A DNA stretch of 64,000 nucleotides, taken from assembly GCA_029263095.1 (NCBI GenBank), contig JAJCYA010000054.1, positions 1 through 64,000 on the forward strand, read 5' to 3'. Of this stretch, positions 49,746-58,678 are shown piece after piece; within the stretch, counting starts at the first letter, position 1; the number at the start of each line of letters is the position of its first letter. Below the pieces are notes generated by a model that did no database searches, was not told the origin of the DNA, and saw only the letters and a list, made by a program, of their open reading frames with translations. This DNA is from Acidimicrobiia bacterium (GTDB taxonomy: Bacteria; Actinomycetota; Acidimicrobiia; Spongiisociales; UBA11373). The position numbers and the translations under genes are program-made.

Positions 49746-51734
49746 TCAGCGGCTTCGCATATGCTCGAGCGCGCTCTCGAGGTGTCGAACGTCGATCGCC
49801 GGAGCCGTGGAATCGGCCCGGAGGGCCGCCAGGGCGGCCTCGCGGAGAAGGCCGACGAGGTCGGCGAATGACAAACCCTCTGTTCGCTCGGCGAGCACGT
49901 CGAGATCGACACCTGCGGTGAAGGGGACGTCCGTGATTTCGAGGAGGGCGCGTCGGGCCGATGTCCCCGGCAGTCCGAGTTCGAGATGAGTCTCCAGTCG
50001 GCCCGGACGCAACAGCGCCGGGTCGACCAGGTCTCTCCGGTTGGTGGCACCGATCACGACTACATCGCCGCGATCTGCGACCCCATCCATTTCCGTCAGG
50101 AGTGCAGCTACCACGCTGTCGGTGACCGAGGTGGTGGAGCGTCCGCGAATCGGGGCAAGTGCATCGATCTCGTCGAAGAAGATGATCGCGGGTGCCGCCG
50201 CACGAGCTCTGGCGAACACCTCGCGCACCCCTCGTTCGGACTCTCCGACGTACTTGTCGAGCAGCTCGGCACCCTTGACGGGGAAGAAAGCGGCGCCCGA
50301 CTCGTGGGCCAGCGCACGGACGACGTATGTCTTTCCGGTTCCCGGAGGACCGAACAGCAGTAGCCCTCTGGGGGGTTCTATCCCAAGGCGTCCGAAGCGG
50401 TCGGGATCGGTGATCGGCCAGATGACGGCCTCGGTGAGGCGCTGTTTGACTTCGGCGAGATTGGCCACCTGTTCGAATCCATAAGAAGGGATCTCACCCG
50501 TAGGCACCGACCCCAAGCTGGGGGTGGTTCCTGCGGAAGCCTCCAACAGTGTCTCCATTGTCACCGGGTCGCCTGAGCCGGCGGACAGTGCTGAAGCGTG
50601 AACGACGGAGGAGACGACGTCTGCGCCCGAGAAGCCGGCTGTTCTGGCGGCGAGGGCATCGAAGTTGAGATCGGCCGATGGAACACGTCTGAGGGCTGCC
50701 TCGAATAGCAGAGCCCGTCTTTGCAGGTTGGGGGGTGGGACGGCCAGAGTCCGTGGAAGAAGAGGTGATGCGGCAACGGCATCGTCGACCGCCTGCCGAG
50801 AGGACGCCCCGAGGACGCAGGCAAGCCGATCTCGTTGCGCCACCGCATCGAGAAACCAACGCATGATCGCCGCGACCTGATTGCGGAACATGGCATCGTC
50901 GCCCACAACCGCCTCGAGTCTGTCCACGAACAGGACGGCCGGAGTGATGGTGCTCTTGACCGCCCGCTCCAGGACGTCAACCAGCCTTTCCGGCTTGAAC
51001 ACGAGGTCGACCGTCACCTCTTCGACAAGAGCTCCGGCGCGATCTGCGGCAGCGACCATCAGCTCGGACTTCCCACAGCCGGGAGGTCCCTCGAGGATTA
51101 TCCCGGCCACGCGGGGCAGCCCCCATGCTTCCGGAAGGTGTTCGGCGGATGTGAGCAGAGCGATCCAGGCGGTCAGCGTCTCGAGCTCGGTATCGAGTCC
51201 GGCGAGTAGTGCGTCGGCGGTCGTCGGTCCGTCACCACGTACCCGTCCTTCGTGGTGGGTCGTGAGCGGTGCTGTCCGGGGATCGGCCTCGGTGAGGAAC
51301 ACGGTGGTCTGGGCCACGATTGCGGCTCCGTCGGGCGCGACGGCGATCACGTCCATGGGATCCGGTCCGTCTCCTTCCGGTCCGTAGCCGGCCGCAATCA
51401 GGATGCGATCCCCGTTCGAGACCGGCTTACCAACCAGCGCTCTGGTCAGATGACGACCGTCGAGCGGAAGGTCCTCACCGGCGACCACTACGCGCCCCGC
51501 GGGCGGTAGCGATGCCCGCACGACATCGGCTGCAGTTCCGGCCGCGTAACCGGAGTTGATGAGGACCTGCTGAGGGATGACGAGATCGGACGGAGCGGGC
51601 GGCGAACCGGGTCGGACAAGGGTATGGGTCGTTCCTATCCTGACGACTCCACCTCCCGGGAGTCCCATCGCGGCGAGGAGGGCGCCGTCGGCGCGAGCTT
51701 CCGGATGGGTACCGCTTCTGAGTGTGAACCGCAT
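49746..51734 (-). CDS. CDC48/VAT-like tandem AAA ATPase
   Basis: From the ATG at 51734 the protein has 662 residues: an N-terminal double-psi-barrel-like domain, then two AAA modules. D1 (Walker A GPPGCGKS near residue 215) has a degenerate Walker B, VLFVDRLE, where the catalytic Glu is Arg. D2 has Walker A GPPGTGKT near residue 463, Walker B IIFFDEIDAL and VIGATNRRDLVDPALLRPGR with the sensor and Arg finger residues, so it is probably the working motor. Actinobacterial relatives are thought to unfold or remodel proteins. It is divergent from the threonine dehydratase gene. Confidence 0.9.
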   Translation of the reverse strand: MRFTLRSGTHPEARADGALLAAMGLPGGGVVRIGTTHTLVRPGSPPAPSDLVIPQQVLINSGYAAGTAADVVRASLPPAGRVVVAGEDLPLDGRHLTRALVGKPVSNGDRILIAAGYGPEGDGPDPMDVIAVAPDGAAIVAQTTVFLTEADPRTAPLTTHHEGRVRGDGPTTADALLAGLDTELETLTAWIALLTSAEHLPEAWGLPRVAGIILEGPPGCGKSELMVAAADRAGALVEEVTVDLVFKPERLVDVLERAVKSTITPAVLFVDRLEAVVGDDAMFRNQVAAIMRWFLDAVAQRDRLACVLGASSRQAVDDAVAASPLLPRTLAVPPPNLQRRALLFEAALRRVPSADLNFDALAARTAGFSGADVVSSVVHASALSAGSGDPVTMETLLEASAGTTPSLGSVPTGEIPSYGFEQVANLAEVKQRLTEAVIWPITDPDRFGRLGIEPPRGLLLFGPPGTGKTYVVRALAHESGAAFFPVKGAELLDKYVGESERGVREVFARARAAAPAIIFFDEIDALAPIRGRSTTSVTDSVVAALLTEMDGVADRGDVVVIGATNRRDLVDPALLRPGRLETHLELGLPGTSARRALLEITDVPFTAGVDLDVLAERTEGLSFADLVGLLREAALAALRADSTAPAIDVRHLESALEHMRSR

Positions 51735-51822
51735 CGATCGGCGAGCGTAGCGGCCCGGTGCTTGTGATCGGTGAGGAGGCTCTGGCTTGTGGCTGGCGCC
51801 TCCATGGCTACCGTGTCTCGCT

Positions 51823-52800
51823 GTGCTGCAAGTCCTACCCACTCACGACGACATACTGGCGGCGCGAGATCGAGTCTCTGAGGCGATCGTGAGGACGCCG
51901 ATGCTCCGCTTCGAGCACGCCGGTCGCGATCTGTGGCTCAAGGCGGAGGTGCTACAGCGCACTGGTTCGTTCAAGTTGCGCGGTGCTCTCAACTTCATCG
52001 CGGCGCTCGACCCCAAGGTGCGCGAGCGAGGTGTTGTTGCGTTTTCGTCGGGTAATCACGCTCAGGGTGTGGCGGCGGCCGCTGCCGAGTTTGGGATCCC
52101 AGCGACGATCGTCATGCCGGCGGACGCACCGGCCATCAAGATTCGCAACACCAAGCGCTCCGGCGCCAAGGTGGTCCCATACGATCGTGTCGACGGCGAC
52201 CGCGAGGCGATCGCGGCTTCGATCGCAGCCGAGACCGGAGCGATCGTGATTCCTCCCTACGACCATCCGCTCACGATTGCTGGTCAAGGCGTGCTCGGTC
52301 TCGAGGTCCTGGAGGACCTAGCCGCCGCGGGGGTCGATTCGGCTTCGGTGGTCGTACCGGCCAGTGGCGGTGGACTGGCGGCCGGCATGGCTCTTGTCGC
52401 AGAGGGATCGCGGCCGCCGATCGATGTGATGGTCGCCGAGCCGAAAGCTTATGACGACCACCGTCGTTCCCTGGCCGCAGGGGAGAGGATCCGGGTCGAG
52501 CCCGGCGAGCTGAGTATCTGCGACGCATCCCTCCAGCCGATACCGGGCGAGATCACCTTCGAGGTGAATCGGAACCGACTGGCAGGGGCGGTGGTGGCCA
52601 CCGATGAAGAAGTTCTCGTCGCGATGAAGTACGCCTTTGAGGAGGCCAAACTCGTGGTCGAACCCGGAGGGGCCTTGGCACTCGCCGCCATTCTGGCCGG
52701 GCGAGTGCCCGGAAATGGGTCGGTCGTGGCAGTGTTGAGCGGCGGCAACGTCGACCCGATCATCATGGCTCGGGCCCTGGGGATTCCGGCGTCGGAGTAG
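51823..52800 (+). CDS. Threonine ammonia-lyase (catabolic-type, no ACT domain) / serine dehydratase
   Basis: The GTG at 51823 gives 325 residues. This is a fold-type II PLP enzyme with the Schiff-base Lys in TGSFKLRGALNF, SSGNHAQGVAAAA for the substrate carboxylate and the phosphate-binding loop PASGGGLAAGMAL. It deaminates threonine to 2-oxobutyrate (and probably serine). There is no C-terminal regulatory domain, so it resembles the short TdcB-like or serine racemase-like forms rather than biosynthetic IlvA. Confidence 0.88.
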   Translation: MLQVLPTHDDILAARDRVSEAIVRTPMLRFEHAGRDLWLKAEVLQRTGSFKLRGALNFIAALDPKVRERGVVAFSSGNHAQGVAAAAAEFGIPATIVMPADAPAIKIRNTKRSGAKVVPYDRVDGDREAIAASIAAETGAIVIPPYDHPLTIAGQGVLGLEVLEDLAAAGVDSASVVVPASGGGLAAGMALVAEGSRPPIDVMVAEPKAYDDHRRSLAAGERIRVEPGELSICDASLQPIPGEITFEVNRNRLAGAVVATDEEVLVAMKYAFEEAKLVVEPGGALALAAILAGRVPGNGSVVAVLSGGNVDPIIMARALGIPASE

Positions 52801-52806
52801 GGATCC

Positions 52807-54432
52807 CTACACGGCTATCCGAACAACTCGGGGAATCGCTTTCGACGCGATATCGATGGATACGCCACTCGACAAGACCTCGGTTTCCGGCCGCGCCAGC
52901 CACTTCCAGATGAGCCACGCCTCCTCTTCGTCTCCCACGGTCGTTGCGACCTCGTCGGATCCCGGCCGAGCCGGAGGTGGGAGTAGCGGAGGAGCCGGCC
53001 CTTCCGGCCAGGCGGCAACAAGCCTGCCGCGCTCGACGGCGCAACCCCCGTCGGACCCGACAGCCACGATCGAACCGGCCTCCTGGAACAGTTGCCAGGC
53101 TCTACGCCGTTCTAGGGCGCGGCTGAGTGCCCGATGCCGATCGCGCACCCATCCGGCCTCTTCGAAGCGTTCACTGGAGGCGAGGTCTGTCATGCGGGTC
53201 ACCAGCGGCTCGAGCAGGACGTCGGGCCGTCCGTTGATCCCGTCGACGATGCTGTCCACGACGCTGCGGTATCGCTCTGGGTCGAGCGATCCGTCGCAGG
53301 GGCAGAGTGCTGCACCGATCTGTGAGAACGAGCACGGCCCTTGGCGACTCCCGGGCGGATGGGTGCAGCGGCGAATCCGGGTGGCATCCCACAGGGCTTC
53401 GAGCACCGCCCTGGCCGGGTTCCTACCTCGAAATGGACCGATGTGAGCGAGGGCGCCATCGTGCACCGTCCTTGCGAGTGCAAGACGAGGGAAGGTCTCA
53501 TTGGTGAGCCGGACCCAGTGGGAGGACCGGGTCGGTTTCGAGCGCCGGTTGTGGCGCGGAGCATGAGCCCGGATCAGGCGGAGTTCGGTGATCTCCGCTT
53601 CGAGTTCGGTGGTGCACACTCTGTGATCGATCCGGTGGAGCTCGCGCAACATCTGGCCGATCGATTTCCTGGTGTCTCCGTAGAAGTAGGAACGGACCCG
53701 GCTGCGGAGGTTCTTCGCCTTGCCTACGTAGATGATGTCGCCGCGACGATCGATGAACAGGTAGACACCTGGGCGGCGCGGGAGGGATTCTGTCATTCGG
53801 ATCTTGCCGTAGGTGGCTGCGCCTCGGGCACGGGGGAGGGCGAGGAGATCGTCGAGATGAGTGACGCCCAGGGTTCCGGCCCGTTCGAATAGGCACCACA
53901 GCACGTGAGCAGTCGCCTCGGCATCGGCGAGAGCGCGGTGATTGGGCGTAACCGGGGAGCCGAAGTGAGCTGCCAACGTCCCAAGCTTGTTGTTGCGGAC
54001 CTCTCCCTTGAGCAGTCTCCTGGCCAGGGCTGCGGTATCGACCGATCGACTCCGCAGTCTTGGATACCCGTGATGTTCGAGGGCTGCGTTGATGAAGGAG
54101 AGGTCGTAGCGCACGTTGTGGCCGACCACGACGGCGTCACCAATGAACTCCAACAGCGCAGGGAGCATCTCGGCGACCGTGGGTGCCCCAATGACCATTG
54201 CGTGAGTGATGCCGGTGAGGATCGTGATTGTCGGTGGAATCGGGAGACCGGGATCCACCAGGGTCTGGAACGACCCTTGGAGTTCACCGCCCACGTAGCG
54301 GACGGCTCCGATCTCGGTGATCCCGAGGTCTGAGGCGCGCCCTCCCGTTGTTTCGATGTCGAGGACGCAAAACGGGACCTCGGATAGGTGGGTTCCCAAG
54401 TCATCGAACGACCGCTGCAGGGGGAGAGGCAC
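52807..54432 (-). CDS. DEDD exonuclease fused to GIY-YIG (UvrC/Cho-like) nuclease
   Basis: The 541-residue protein begins with a DnaQ-like 3'-5' exonuclease: ExoI VLDIETTGGRASDLGITEIGA, ExoII GHNVRYDLSFINAAL, ExoIII HRALADAEATAHVL. After residue 210 comes a GIY-YIG domain, RPGVYLFIDRRGDIIYVGKAKNLRSR in part, then a Cys-containing middle region (PGSRQGPCSFSQI, ALCPCDGSLDPERY) and a UVR-like stretch (SSERFEEAGWVRDRH). The fusion is known in actinobacteria and is probably a DNA repair nuclease. Its end abuts the convergent threonine dehydratase gene. Confidence 0.9.
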   Translation of the reverse strand: MPLPLQRSFDDLGTHLSEVPFCVLDIETTGGRASDLGITEIGAVRYVGGELQGSFQTLVDPGLPIPPTITILTGITHAMVIGAPTVAEMLPALLEFIGDAVVVGHNVRYDLSFINAALEHHGYPRLRSRSVDTAALARRLLKGEVRNNKLGTLAAHFGSPVTPNHRALADAEATAHVLWCLFERAGTLGVTHLDDLLALPRARGAATYGKIRMTESLPRRPGVYLFIDRRGDIIYVGKAKNLRSRVRSYFYGDTRKSIGQMLRELHRIDHRVCTTELEAEITELRLIRAHAPRHNRRSKPTRSSHWVRLTNETFPRLALARTVHDGALAHIGPFRGRNPARAVLEALWDATRIRRCTHPPGSRQGPCSFSQIGAALCPCDGSLDPERYRSVVDSIVDGINGRPDVLLEPLVTRMTDLASSERFEEAGWVRDRHRALSRALERRRAWQLFQEAGSIVAVGSDGGCAVERGRLVAAWPEGPAPPLLPPPARPGSDEVATTVGDEEEAWLIWKWLARPETEVLSSGVSIDIASKAIPRVVRIAV

Positions 54433-54505
54433 CGGATCAGCCTAGATCGAACAGGTGTTCGTTGCGTGGACTTCTAGGATGCCCTCCGAAGCACAGAGGA
54501 GTCAC

Positions 54506-54898
54506 ATGCAACACCAGCCTGGAGACGATGTCGTCTGGTCCGCCGCCCCCGAAGATTGGTTTACGGGCCGAGCTCGGTTCGGAGGGCAGTACGAGCCTGC
54601 CCATGAGGCAGACCTCAATGTGCTCGGAGTCTCGTTCGAACCGGGGGCGCGCACCGACTGGCACACTCATCCCGCCGGTCAGGTCATCTATGTGCTCGAG
54701 GGGACGGCGCTCGTTCAGACCGAAGATGGTGACCGAGTCGAGGCGGGGCCCGGCGACACGGTGCACTCACCCGCCGGCGAGGTGCATTGGCATGGAGCCA
54801 CGTCGGATGCCCCAATGATCCATCTATCGATCACGTACGGAGGAGCCACGGAGTGGGTCGGCCGCAAGGTGACCGACAAGGAGTACGGCGACCAGTAG
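54506..54898 (+). CDS. Cupin-domain protein
   Basis: An ATG at 54506 with a GAGGAG site five bases upstream gives 130 residues; an ATG at 54479 has no such site. The single cupin barrel shows ARTDWHTHPAGQVIYVLEG for the first metal-binding motif (two His) and PGDTVHSPAGEVHWHGA for the second. Relatives resemble carboxymuconolactone-linked or quercetinase-like cupins, and the substrate is unknown. It stands alone before the metH riboswitch. Confidence 0.87.
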   Translation: MQHQPGDDVVWSAAPEDWFTGRARFGGQYEPAHEADLNVLGVSFEPGARTDWHTHPAGQVIYVLEGTALVQTEDGDRVEAGPGDTVHSPAGEVHWHGATSDAPMIHLSITYGGATEWVGRKVTDKEYGDQ

Positions 54899-54944
54899 GG
54901 CGCGCCGACAGGCCGTGACTCGATTACGCTGTTGGCCAACGAAA

Positions 54945-55041
54945 CGGTTATCGCGAGCGGTGGAGGGACAGGCCCTTTGAAACCGCGGCAACCGGCCGAC
55001 CGGACATTCCGGTGGCACGGTGCCAATGCCTGATCGATGAG
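54945..55041 (+). promoter_or_regulatory. SAM-I (S-box) riboswitch controlling metH
   Basis: The S-box core is readable in order: GAGCGGTGGAGGGACAGGCC, CCTTTGAAACC, GCGGCAACC, and GGTGCCAATGCC. The stem ACCGG/CCGGT inside the P3 arm and the outer TTATCG/CGATGA pairing (54948-54953 with 55035-55040) close the structure. High S-adenosylmethionine would repress the downstream methionine synthase. No typical terminator T-run follows; an 8-bp hairpin with TCTT loop sits at about 55048-55067, so control could be translational. The aptamer ends about 90 bases before the metH start. Confidence 0.9.
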
Positions 55042-55104
55042 CTGTCGTCGAGCGGTCTTCCGCTCGAGGCGCTCCGTGAGCGTTTCGAGATGGGAGAGAT
55101 AGAT

Positions 55105-55134
55105 ATGCACGACGTACGGCGACCGGTCTCATGA
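55105..55134 (+). CDS. Short upstream ORF coupled to metH
   Basis: The sequence GGGAGAG six bases before ATG 55105 is the best ribosome site in this leader. The ORF encodes MHDVRRPVS and ends in TCATGA, overlapping the metH ATG, which itself has no ribosome site. The same frame is open backwards through an ATG at 55090 to a GTG at 55012 inside the riboswitch, reading a charged, high-GC3 peptide (DELSSSGLPLEALRERFEMG). It may be a leader that couples translation to metH or a small protein in its own right. Confidence 0.4.
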   Translation: MHDVRRPVS

Positions 55135-58100
55135 GCACCTTCCTCGACGCCGTCAACTCAGGCAGCATCGTGATCTTCGATGGAGCTACTGGGACGTCCC
55201 TGCAGCAATTCGAGTTGTCACCCGACGACTTCGGCGGTCCTGAGTTCGAAGGCTGCAATGAGTTGCTGAGCATCCATCGTCCCGATGTCGTGGCTTCCAC
55301 TCATCGCTCGTTCTTCGACGTGGGCGTCGATGTGACGGAGACCAATACGTTCGGAGCCTTTGCGGTTCCGCTGGCGGAGTACGGGGTCGCTGATCAGGCA
55401 TACGATCTCGCTGCCACAAGCGCCGAGATCGCTAGGCGGGTAGCTGATGAATATGTCGCCACTGATGGGCGGCAGCGGTGGGTTGCCGGATCGATGGGTC
55501 CGGGCACCAAGTTCGCCTCGCTTGGACAGATTCGATACTCCGAACTGCGCGACGCTTACGAGGTCGAAGCGGCTGGGTTGCTCGACGGAGGCAGCGACCT
55601 GTTGCTCGTGGAGACACAGTTTGATCTTCTCGGTGCCAAAGCCGCTATCAACGGTGCCCGTCGAGCCATGGTCAGCAGCGGGCGCGAAGTGCCACTTCAG
55701 GTTCAGGTGACGATCGAACTCACGGGCCGGATGCTGCCCGGGACCGAGATCGGTGCGGCTCTCACAACTCTCGATGCCCTACGCCCTGATGTGGTTGGGA
55801 TCAACTGCGCAACGGGACCGGCCGAAATGTATGAGCCACTCCGTTACCTCTCGCAGCATTCTCGAATTCCTATCTCGTGCATTCCCAACGCTGGCCTTCC
55901 TCACGTCCTAGACGGCGAGATGGTGTACGACCTCGCTGCAGAGCAGCTCGCCAGCCACCTTTCGGCCTTCGTCGAGCAATTCGGTGTAAGTGTGGTTGGG
56001 GGATGCTGTGGAACCACGCCGCAGCACATGTCGGCGGTGGTGCAGGCGTGCCGGCCCCTGCAGCCGGCGGGGCGCGATCCGATTCACATTCCGGCGGCGG
56101 CCTCGACCTATTCACCTGTTCCTTTCCAGCAGGACACCTCGTTTCTCATCATTGGGGAGCGAACCAACGCCAACGGCTCTCGCGCTTTCCGGGACGCTCT
56201 GCTGGCCGAGGATGTGGACGCTTGTGTAGCCATTGCCGAGGATCAGGTGCGTGAATCGGCCCACCTTGTCGATCTTTCGGTCGATTACGTGGGACGCGAC
56301 GGTGCTGCCGATCTGCAGTTGCTGGGCCAGAGATTCGCCACCGAGGTGACTGCGCCGGTGGTGCTCGACTCCACGGAGCCCGAAGTCATGGAAGCCGGAC
56401 TCGAACTCATGGGTGGCCGCAGCGTGCTCAACTCCGCCAACCTCGAAGAGGGGGAAGCTCCCGGGTCGCGGCTAGACCGCGTGTTCTCGTTGGCGGTCGA
56501 GCACGGAGCCGCGGTCATCTGTTTGCTCATAGACGAAAAGGGCCAAGCGCGTAGCCTGGAGTGGAAGATGGAGGTTGCACATCGGCTCCACCGAATCGCC
56601 ACGGAGGAGTATGGACTCGAGTCCGAAGATTTGATCTTTGATGCTCTCACCTTTCCGCTTAGTACAGGCGATGCTGAACTGAGGGGCGATGCGATTGCGA
56701 CGATCGAGGCGATCAAGCGCATCAAGAAAGAGCTACCAGGGAGCTCGACGGTCTTGGGAGTCTCCAATGTCTCCTTTGGGCTCTCGCCTCCGACGCGTCG
56801 GGCCCTCAACTCGGTGTTTCTTCACGAGTGCCTAGACGCTGGTCTCGATGCCGCGATCATTCATGCCGGGAAGATGCTTCCGCTCAACAAGATTCCCGAA
56901 GTCGAGCGGGAGGCCTGCCTCGACCTCATCTATGACCGCCGGACCCCCGACAGTGACCCGTTGGAGGTACTGCTTGAGGTGTTCTCTGGCTCAGTGGTCG
57001 AGCAATCGGTAGTCGTAGATCAGGCTGGGTGGCCGCTCGATAGAAGGCTGCGGGAACGGATCGTGGATGGCAACAAGGTCGGCCTTGAAGACGAGTTGAG
57101 CGAAGCGCTCGATTCAGGGCTGAGCGCTCTCGCCATCATCAACGACGTGCTGCTTGACGGCATGAAGACGGTTGGTCGACTCTTTGCCTCTGGCGAAATG
57201 CAGCTCCCTTTCGTGCTGCGCTCCGCTGAGACCATGAAGGCCTCCGTGCGGTTCTTGGAGCCCCATATGGATAAGAAGGACTCCGCCACGCGAGGGTCAA
57301 TCGTGCTTGCCACCGTCCGGGGCGACGTTCACGACATAGGCAAGAACCTCGTTGACATCATCCTTACCAACAACGGATACGAGGTCCACAACCTGGGAAT
57401 CAAGGTGGATGTCGATCAGATGATCCGCAAGCTGCAAGATGAGAATGCGGACGCAATAGGAATGAGCGGGTTGCTCGTCAAGAGCACGCTGATAATGCGC
57501 GACAACCTTGATGAGTTGGCGCGACGCGGACTCGATCAGGTTCCAGTGCTATTGGGCGGAGCTGCTTTGACCAGGTCCTATGTGGAGGGCCAATTGCAGG
57601 AGCGGTATCCCGGACCGGTCTACTACGGCAAGGATGCGTTCGCCGGTCTCGCTGCGATGGGGGAGATCGTTGACCCAAACCGGGTCTCCGCACCGGTTCG
57701 GGTGGATGCGAGATCAGTGCGGGAGGTGCCGGAGCCAGCCGGCGAGGATCGACCTGTCGCGATACCCGATAGAGCACCGTCGATCCAGACGGACAATCGA
57801 GTGTTTACACCGCCCTTCCTCGGGTCGCGCATTGTGCGCAGCGTCCCGATCGACGCCGTGGCCACCTACATCAACGAAACGGCGTTGTTCCGGAATCAGT
57901 GGCGATACCGCCCCGAACGCGGTGAGACTGATGGCGACTTCAAGGACAGGATCCGTCCAGAGTTGCGCCAGCACCTAGCCAAGGCGAAAGCGGACAACCT
58001 GCTGGTTCCCGAACTCGTATACGGGTACTTTCCCGCCAACGGCGATGGAGATGACCTAATCATCTGGACTGACGAGACCCGTTCCGAAGAGCGCACCAGA

Positions 58101-58622
58101 TTCTCCTTCCCCCGACAGCGACAAGACCCGTGGTTGTGCATTTCCGATTTCTTTAGGCCGGCTGCCGGCCCCGAAGTCGACTACGCCGCGTTCCACATCG
58201 TGTCGGCAGGCGCCAGGGTCTCGGAGCGAACCGCCGAGCTCTTCGCAGCTGATGAATACGCCGAATACCTGACGGTTCACGGGATCGGGGTGGAAATGGC
58301 CGAGGCGTTGGCCGAGTACTGGCATCACCGCATCCGAGAGGAGTGGGGCTTCAGCGACGAAGACGGTCCGACCCTGACCGGTCTGTTCCGGCAGCAATAC
58401 CGGGGAGGTCGCTACTCATGGGGCTACCCGGCTTGTCCCGATCTCGAGGACAATGAGAAGGTTGCCGATCTTCTCGGAGCAGAGCGGCTCGGGATCGTGG
58501 TGAGCGAAGAGACCGGTTATCAGTATCAGCCGGAACAAACGACTTCTGCCCTGATCTGTCATCACCCACAAGCCAAGTACTTCATTGCCAGGAAGGCCAG
58601 CCAGATTCGCGCCGAGGGCTGA
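55131..58622 (+). CDS. metH: Cobalamin-dependent methionine synthase
   Basis: The 1163-residue protein has all four modules. The homocysteine domain starts FDGATGTSLQQF and binds zinc through C226, C292 and C293 (GINCATGP, GGCCGTTP). The methyl-tetrahydrofolate domain has IGERTNANGSRAFRDALL near residue 342. The cobalamin domain has the cap helices and GDVHDIGKNLVDIIL, with lower-axial His at H734. The activation domain ends with YLTVHGIGVEMAEALAEYWHHR. It transfers methyl from 5-methyltetrahydrofolate to homocysteine. Control by the SAM-I leader is clear, and initiation is probably coupled to the short upstream ORF. Confidence 0.97.
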   Translation: MSTFLDAVNSGSIVIFDGATGTSLQQFELSPDDFGGPEFEGCNELLSIHRPDVVASTHRSFFDVGVDVTETNTFGAFAVPLAEYGVADQAYDLAATSAEIARRVADEYVATDGRQRWVAGSMGPGTKFASLGQIRYSELRDAYEVEAAGLLDGGSDLLLVETQFDLLGAKAAINGARRAMVSSGREVPLQVQVTIELTGRMLPGTEIGAALTTLDALRPDVVGINCATGPAEMYEPLRYLSQHSRIPISCIPNAGLPHVLDGEMVYDLAAEQLASHLSAFVEQFGVSVVGGCCGTTPQHMSAVVQACRPLQPAGRDPIHIPAAASTYSPVPFQQDTSFLIIGERTNANGSRAFRDALLAEDVDACVAIAEDQVRESAHLVDLSVDYVGRDGAADLQLLGQRFATEVTAPVVLDSTEPEVMEAGLELMGGRSVLNSANLEEGEAPGSRLDRVFSLAVEHGAAVICLLIDEKGQARSLEWKMEVAHRLHRIATEEYGLESEDLIFDALTFPLSTGDAELRGDAIATIEAIKRIKKELPGSSTVLGVSNVSFGLSPPTRRALNSVFLHECLDAGLDAAIIHAGKMLPLNKIPEVEREACLDLIYDRRTPDSDPLEVLLEVFSGSVVEQSVVVDQAGWPLDRRLRERIVDGNKVGLEDELSEALDSGLSALAIINDVLLDGMKTVGRLFASGEMQLPFVLRSAETMKASVRFLEPHMDKKDSATRGSIVLATVRGDVHDIGKNLVDIILTNNGYEVHNLGIKVDVDQMIRKLQDENADAIGMSGLLVKSTLIMRDNLDELARRGLDQVPVLLGGAALTRSYVEGQLQERYPGPVYYGKDAFAGLAAMGEIVDPNRVSAPVRVDARSVREVPEPAGEDRPVAIPDRAPSIQTDNRVFTPPFLGSRIVRSVPIDAVATYINETALFRNQWRYRPERGETDGDFKDRIRPELRQHLAKAKADNLLVPELVYGYFPANGDGDDLIIWTDETRSEERTRFSFPRQRQDPWLCISDFFRPAAGPEVDYAAFHIVSAGARVSERTAELFAADEYAEYLTVHGIGVEMAEALAEYWHHRIREEWGFSDEDGPTLTGLFRQQYRGGRYSWGYPACPDLEDNEKVADLLGAERLGIVVSEETGYQYQPEQTTSALICHHPQAKYFIARKASQIRAEG

Positions 58623-58642
58623 AGACCTCGCTATTGGGGACT

Positions 58643-58669
58643 TGACAGTAGTACGAAGTTCGTATTACC
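58643..58669 (+). promoter_or_regulatory. Promoter with overlapping inverted-repeat operator, probable PadR autoregulation site
   Basis: TTGACA at 58643-58648 and TATTAC at 58664-58669 form a plausible promoter with 15-base spacing. Between them and reaching into the -10 is a dyad with arms GTAGTACGAA and TTCGTATTAC (9 of 10 positions match) centred at 58659. The ATG of the first gene is only nine bases after the -10, so the transcript is nearly leaderless. PadR regulators bind such dyads, and a padR gene lies in the same operon. Confidence 0.6.
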
Positions 58670-58678
58670 TTCAAGCCC

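Noticed and set aside
54945-55041. SAM-IV riboswitch, the type more typical of actinobacteria
   Set aside because: The conserved order and wording of the core match SAM-I (S-box), including GGTGGAGGGAC and GGTGCCAATGCC.
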